This document shows, in pieces, positions 14,306 through 16,730 of a stretch of 16,730 nucleotides of DNA. Position 1 is the stretch's first letter. Every line of letters starts with the position of its first letter. The notes under the pieces were generated by a model. The model worked only from the letters and a program-made list of their open reading frames with translations. It ran no database searches and had not been told where the DNA came from. Source of the DNA: WLMZ01 sp031367435 (GTDB lineage Bacteria; Actinomycetota; Acidimicrobiia; Acidimicrobiales; Ilumatobacteraceae). Position numbers and translations under genes: made by a program. The stretch lies in contig JANLPV010000201.1 of NCBI GenBank assembly GCA_031367435.1, positions 1-16,730 of the forward strand. The letters are read 5' to 3'.

Positions 14306-15127
14306 TTATTGCCAACCTCTGTCGCGATGCTCTCGCCAGCGTTCGCCCCAGAGTGCATCGAGCACCGGTTCGGCGAGCTCGGGTCGGCATACGAGAAAGT
14401 CAGGTAACCACGCGTCGGGATCGTTGTAGATGAGAGGCGAACCGTCGATACGGCTCACGTGCAAACCTGCGGCAGCCGCCACACCTGCCGGTGCGGCCGA
14501 ATCCCATTGGTACATGCCGCCGTCGTGAATGTAAATGTCGGCCTCGCCGAGCACCACGGCCATCGCCTTTGCGCCCGCTGAACCGAGCCGTACTGCATCG
14601 CATCCCAATTCGTTGGCGACGATGACCGCTGCGTACGGCGCTCGGTTGCGACTCGTAATCAGACGCGGTCGTTCCGCGCGCCGAGGTGGCAGCGGCGGAG
14701 CTGGGTCGGTGGAGAACACCATGTCGTGTGCGGGCAGGCTGACAGCAGCAGCGGTGAGTTGGGTGTGCTCCCACAGCGCGATATGAACAGCCCAGTCGTA
14801 GCGACCATGCTCGCCGTATTCGTTGGTGCCATCGAGGGGATCGATAATCCACACGCGGTCGGCGCCGATGCGGTGGGAGGTATCGGCACCTTCCTCGGAG
14901 AGCACGGCGTCGTTGGGCCGAACGTTGCGAAACGCTTGCATGAGGAAGCGGTGCGACGCAATGTCACCACTGTCTTTCACCTGCCAGGGTGGCGCGCCGT
15001 CGTTGAACATCTGCTCACGAAGCTGCACCAGCAGTTGACCGGCCTCGACGGCGAGACGCGACGCGAGCGCGGCGTCAGTCTCGGTCTCGGCATCGGTGGC
15101 GGTGTCGCTGCCGGGAACGGTCATCAC
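14306..15127 (-). CDS. cysQ: 3'(2'),5'-bisphosphate nucleotidase / inositol monophosphatase family protein
   Basis: This 273-residue protein belongs to the Mg-dependent, Li-sensitive phosphatase superfamily (inositol monophosphatase, FBPase, CysQ). Metal-binding motifs are SEEGAD (77-82), WIIDPLDGTNEY (93-104, Asp96 and Asp99) and QWDSAAPAGVAAAAGL (207-222, Asp209). The short spacing and the KDSGDIASHRFLMQAF segment, where inositol phosphatases usually have a D.VT.AD motif, resemble actinobacterial CysQ, which removes 3'-phosphate from PAP/PAPS in sulfur assimilation. An inositol or fructose phosphatase role is not excluded. The start may be GTG 15127 or ATG 15124; both overlap the upstream small membrane gene's TGA (GTGATG). 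It is followed 3 bp later by the crotonase-fold gene. Confidence 0.87.
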   Translation of the reverse strand: MMTVPGSDTATDAETETDAALASRLAVEAGQLLVQLREQMFNDGAPPWQVKDSGDIASHRFLMQAFRNVRPNDAVLSEEGADTSHRIGADRVWIIDPLDGTNEYGEHGRYDWAVHIALWEHTQLTAAAVSLPAHDMVFSTDPAPPLPPRRAERPRLITSRNRAPYAAVIVANELGCDAVRLGSAGAKAMAVVLGEADIYIHDGGMYQWDSAAPAGVAAAAGLHVSRIDGSPLIYNDPDAWLPDFLVCRPELAEPVLDALWGERWREHRDRGWQ

Positions 15128-15432
15128 GAACGACGTCCAAGTCGCATTGCCTCACGCACAAGATTGCGGACATTGGTCTCGGGGGCACCGGCATCGATCA
15201 ACTGCTGAACCTGTGACTCGAGCCGTTCCGCATCGGCCTCTTCGAAGGCGTCGATTTGTTCGCGGCGCACGACCGACGACGCGGCCAACAGGGCAATGGC
15301 AGCGACGGTCGTGGCGAGGCCGACTGTGAGCACGACCCCGTTGTTGTTGCCAGCCACGGAACTGATGATGAGCCCGGCAATGCCACACACGAAGATTGCC
15401 GCACAAACGGTTCGTAGCGCGCGCAGAGACAT
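15124..15432 (-). CDS. Small two-helix membrane protein with charged C-terminal tail
   Basis: This 102-residue protein has two hydrophobic segments (about 7-27 and 32-54) joined by a short GNNNG turn, followed by a charged, helix-prone tail (58-102: EQIDAFEEADAERLESQVQQL, then REAMRLGRRS). I do not recognise the family. The topology suggests a hairpin in the cytoplasmic membrane with a cytosolic tail that may contact other proteins. The open frame runs upstream to 16098, but that part lies wholly inside the divergent oxidoreductase gene. ATG 15432 starts just before the first helix; ATG 15453 is an alternative. The stop overlaps the phosphatase start, so it looks like the first gene of the minus-strand group. 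Confidence 0.7.
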   Translation of the reverse strand: MSLRALRTVCAAIFVCGIAGLIISSVAGNNNGVVLTVGLATTVAAIALLAASSVVRREQIDAFEEADAERLESQVQQLIDAGAPETNVRNLVREAMRLGRRS

Positions 15433-15517
15433 TTGGTCATTCTCGCAGCACATCGAGTGCGCGGCGCGCCCCTTGGAGATTTTCTTGGCTGATGTGTTTT
15501 CACTGTGGTGGATTGTC

Positions 15518-15531
15518 CCCCTCCCGAGGGG
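15518..15531. repeat. GC-only inverted repeat in a divergent promoter region
   Basis: CCCCTC and GAGGGG are exact 6-bp inverted arms around a 2-nt centre, followed on the plus strand by ATTTT. It sits between divergent genes, about 55 bp before the second oxidoreductase start. It could be an operator or a minor hairpin; a terminator role is unlikely because no plus-strand gene ends before it. The rest of 15433-15585 shows no other clear element. Confidence 0.35.
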
Positions 15532-15574
15532 ATTTTCGTCCAGCAGTCTGATCCGGTGCATCGCCCGCTCGGTG

Positions 15575-15580
15575 TAACGT
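15575..15580 (+). promoter_or_regulatory. Candidate -10 box for the second luciferase-like oxidoreductase
   Basis: TAACGT matches TAnnnT and ends 5 nt before the ATG at 15586, where a leaderless transcript would begin. There is no Shine-Dalgarno before that ATG. No convincing -35 was found. Confidence 0.35.
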
Positions 15581-15585
15581 CGCCC

Positions 15586-16446
15586 ATGCGTTTCGGACTT
15601 ATCTCGCTCCCGTCGAATCCATCCGAGGTCCTCGAAGCAGCCACGGTCAGCGAACAGTTGGGGTACGACGCCCTCTATGCGGCCGACCACTTGTTTGCAT
15701 TCTTTGCTCCCGACCTGGCGTTCCTCGATGGGTGGGCCACGCTCGGGGCATGGGTGCAACAGACGAGCCGGATTCGGCTCGGCCCGCTCGTGTCGAATCT
15801 GTCGTGGCGGAATCCCGTGCAGATGGCTCGGACCGTGGTCGCGCTCGACCAGCTCTCCGGTGGTCGTATCGACCTCGGCGTCGGAGCCGGTCGATTCGCC
15901 GATCAGGTGATGGGTGGAATGCATGACATGTCTGGCAACGAACGCGTCGGCCGGCTCGACGAAGGCCTCGTGGTGCTCGACCGGTTGCTTCGTAACGACC
16001 TCTCGCCATTCGAGGGACAGTTCAGTACATATCAGGATGCGCGGACCACGCCGGGATGCATTCAACAGCCGCGACCCCGGTTGATCGTGGCGGCTCACGG
16101 ACCAAAGGCGCTGCGAGTAGCGGCGCTTCGCGGCGATGTGTGGAGCTCGTACGGTGGTGTTGACGACCTCACTGCTGACGAGTTGATCGCTGTCACCCGT
16201 GAACGAAATGACGGCCTCGCGGCCGCGTGCGAATCCGTGGGCCGAGACCCCGCCTCGATCGGGCGATCACTGTTGCTGATGCCGAACAATGGTGTCGACC
16301 CGTGGGGTGATCCCGATGTGTTGCGGTCCTTCATCGTCGAACTCCAGGCGATGCAGTTCGACGAGCTCGTGTTTGGCTTTCCTGCAGCGAACCGGCGTGC
16401 CGCGTTTGAGCGCACGTCCCTCGACGTGTTGCCTGCGCTTCGCTGA
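15586..16446 (+). CDS. LLM-class (probably F420-dependent) oxidoreductase
   Basis: This 286-residue luciferase-like TIM-barrel protein resembles the actinobacterial F420-dependent branch. Marks are the first strand MRFGLISLPSNPSEVLEAA, EQLGYDALYAADHLF (23-37) with the Asp-His pair, the strand TSRIRLGPLVSNLSWRNPVQMARTVVALDQLSGGRIDLGVGAGRFADQ (60-107), and RPRLIVAAHGPKALRVAALRGDVWSSYGG, the usual segment before the phosphate-binding helix. It lacks the longer N-terminal region of the first luciferase-like gene (5412-6464) and is only distantly similar to it. ATG 15586 is preferred over a longer frame start because it gives the canonical first strand at the N-terminus and sits behind a TAnnnT box. 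It stands alone, with no downstream partner. The substrate cannot be inferred. Confidence 0.9.
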   Translation: MRFGLISLPSNPSEVLEAATVSEQLGYDALYAADHLFAFFAPDLAFLDGWATLGAWVQQTSRIRLGPLVSNLSWRNPVQMARTVVALDQLSGGRIDLGVGAGRFADQVMGGMHDMSGNERVGRLDEGLVVLDRLLRNDLSPFEGQFSTYQDARTTPGCIQQPRPRLIVAAHGPKALRVAALRGDVWSSYGGVDDLTADELIAVTRERNDGLAAACESVGRDPASIGRSLLLMPNNGVDPWGDPDVLRSFIVELQAMQFDELVFGFPAANRRAAFERTSLDVLPALR

Positions 16447-16490
16447 GCTTGTCGGTCGCAGGCCACTTCGGGTCCCAGTTCGCACCCATT

Positions 16491-16504
16491 CCCGATTCAT
16501 CGGG
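16491..16504. repeat. Short inverted repeat after the second oxidoreductase
   Basis: CCCGAT and ATCGGG are exact inverted 6-mers around TC, 45 bp after the stop at 16446. No T-tract follows, so it is only a weak terminator candidate. Confidence 0.25.
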
Positions 16505-16512
16505 CGAGATCT

Positions 16513-16538
16513 TGGCCACACGCTGGCCACACGCTGGC
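16513..16538. repeat. 11-bp direct tandem repeat
   Basis: TGGCCACACGC occurs twice in tandem (16513-16523 and 16524-16534) with the start of a third copy (TGGC). It lies in non-coding sequence between the oxidoreductase and the SOS-type promoter. No function is evident. Confidence 0.8.
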
Positions 16539-16608
16539 TCAGTCCGCGCCCATTCTCGACCCAGGTGGCGGTGGGCGTGCAGCCGACGCCAAATTTCTTA
16601 AGTTAGAG

Positions 16609-16637
16609 TTGTAATCGAACGTACGTTCGACTATGGT
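16609..16637 (+). promoter_or_regulatory. Predicted promoter with built-in LexA operator
   Basis: TTGTAA (16609-16614) as -35 and TATGGT (16632-16637, matching TAnnnT) as -10 are separated by exactly 17 bp, and the 16-bp LexA-box palindrome occupies bases 16615-16630 of that spacer. The promoter points right, toward a gene starting beyond the window. The expected start of transcription is near 16644. Confidence 0.7.
16615..16630. promoter_or_regulatory. LexA (SOS) box
   Basis: TCGAACGTACGTTCGA is a perfect 16-bp palindrome. It matches in full the TCGAAC-N4-GTTCGA operator known for LexA in mycobacteria and the related GAAC-N4-GTTC box of Bacillus. It lies between the -35 and -10 of a right-facing promoter, where bound LexA would block RNA polymerase until RecA-triggered cleavage after DNA damage. 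Likely regulated genes are recA, lexA, dnaE2/imuB or another repair gene; which one is not visible. Confidence 0.85.
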
Positions 16638-16640
16638 AAA

Positions 16641-16655
16641 GGAAGTTGATCTTCC
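16641..16655 (+). promoter_or_regulatory. Potential 5'-end hairpin of the SOS transcript
   Basis: GGAAG and CTTCC are inverted 5-mers around TTGAT. They lie at the predicted start of transcription, so the RNA would begin at or within this hairpin. It might stabilise the messenger; the stem is short and the role is inference. Confidence 0.3.
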
Positions 16656-16717
16656 CCGATCGCTCGTCCGGTAACTAGTTCGAGTGGTGATTGTCCCGGT
16701 GTTTTCCCGTGAAGGTT

Positions 16718-16722
16718 GGAGG
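16718..16722 (+). promoter_or_regulatory. Ribosome-binding site of the gene beyond the right edge
   Basis: GGAGG sits 8 bases from the end of the window in an otherwise non-coding leader of about 75 nt after the predicted transcription start. A start codon would be expected at about 16728-16733, at or just past the edge. GTG at 16722 with GAAGG upstream is a less likely alternative. Confidence 0.45.
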
Positions 16723-16730
16723 TGGTACCC

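Noticed and set aside
15518..15536. Intrinsic terminator reading of the CCCCTC/GAGGGG hairpin followed by ATTTT
   Set aside because: No plus-strand gene ends upstream of it and the T-run is short; an operator or chance repeat is more likely.
15433..16098. N-terminal extension of the small membrane protein
   Set aside because: It is antisense to the second luciferase-like oxidoreductase and has no domain features.

Overview
This window looks like a chromosomal segment from a moderately GC-rich actinobacterium. An Acidimicrobiia-like lineage is my guess, not a demonstrated placement. The support is a NucS-type mismatch endonuclease, two luciferase-like (flavin/F420) oxidoreductases, many GTGA/ATGA start-stop overlaps, starts with no Shine-Dalgarno sequence close behind TAnnnT boxes, and a perfect actinobacterial/Bacillus-type LexA box at the right edge. 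I see no rRNA, tRNA, CRISPR, insertion sequence or phage gene. Coding density is very high and no gene-free stretch exceeds 300 bp.

Layout. (1) 1-1779 (+): the 3' part of ispG (MEP isoprenoid pathway), overlapping by 4 bp a nucleoside-phosphorylase-family gene. (2) 1802-5267 (-): an aarF/ubiB-family kinase, then nucS, then manA, with a degenerate short-repeat patch between the kinase and nucS. (3) 5412-12096 (+): a tight six-gene catabolic-looking cluster. It holds a luciferase-like monooxygenase, a PF06684 (DUF1185) protein, an alpha/beta hydrolase, an aldehyde dehydrogenase, a DHA2-family MFS transporter and a CaiB/BaiF CoA-transferase. Five of the six junctions are 1-4 bp overlaps or a gap of about 60 bp. 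(4) 12099-15432 (-): a small two-helix membrane protein, a CysQ/inositol-monophosphatase-family phosphatase, a crotonase-fold protein lacking both usual catalytic glutamates, and a five-helix membrane protein with a His-rich linker and a Cys/His-containing ectodomain. (5) 15586-16446 (+): a second luciferase-like oxidoreductase. (6) 16447-16730: an intergenic stretch ending in a promoter whose -35/-10 spacer is filled by a 16-bp LexA-box palindrome. This very probably drives an SOS gene that starts just past the window.

Two systems stand out. The six-gene cluster has the parts list of an oxidative degradation pathway: flavin oxygenation, hydrolysis, aldehyde oxidation, CoA activation and transport. 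Its first members loosely parallel the Rut pyrimidine pathway (luciferase-like RutA, chorismate-mutase-like RutC, alpha/beta hydrolase RutD), but its substrate is unknown. The right-edge LexA box is a near-textbook SOS operator. The PF06684 gene also ends in a perfect 30-bp tandem duplication that encodes a Gln/Asp-rich tail.
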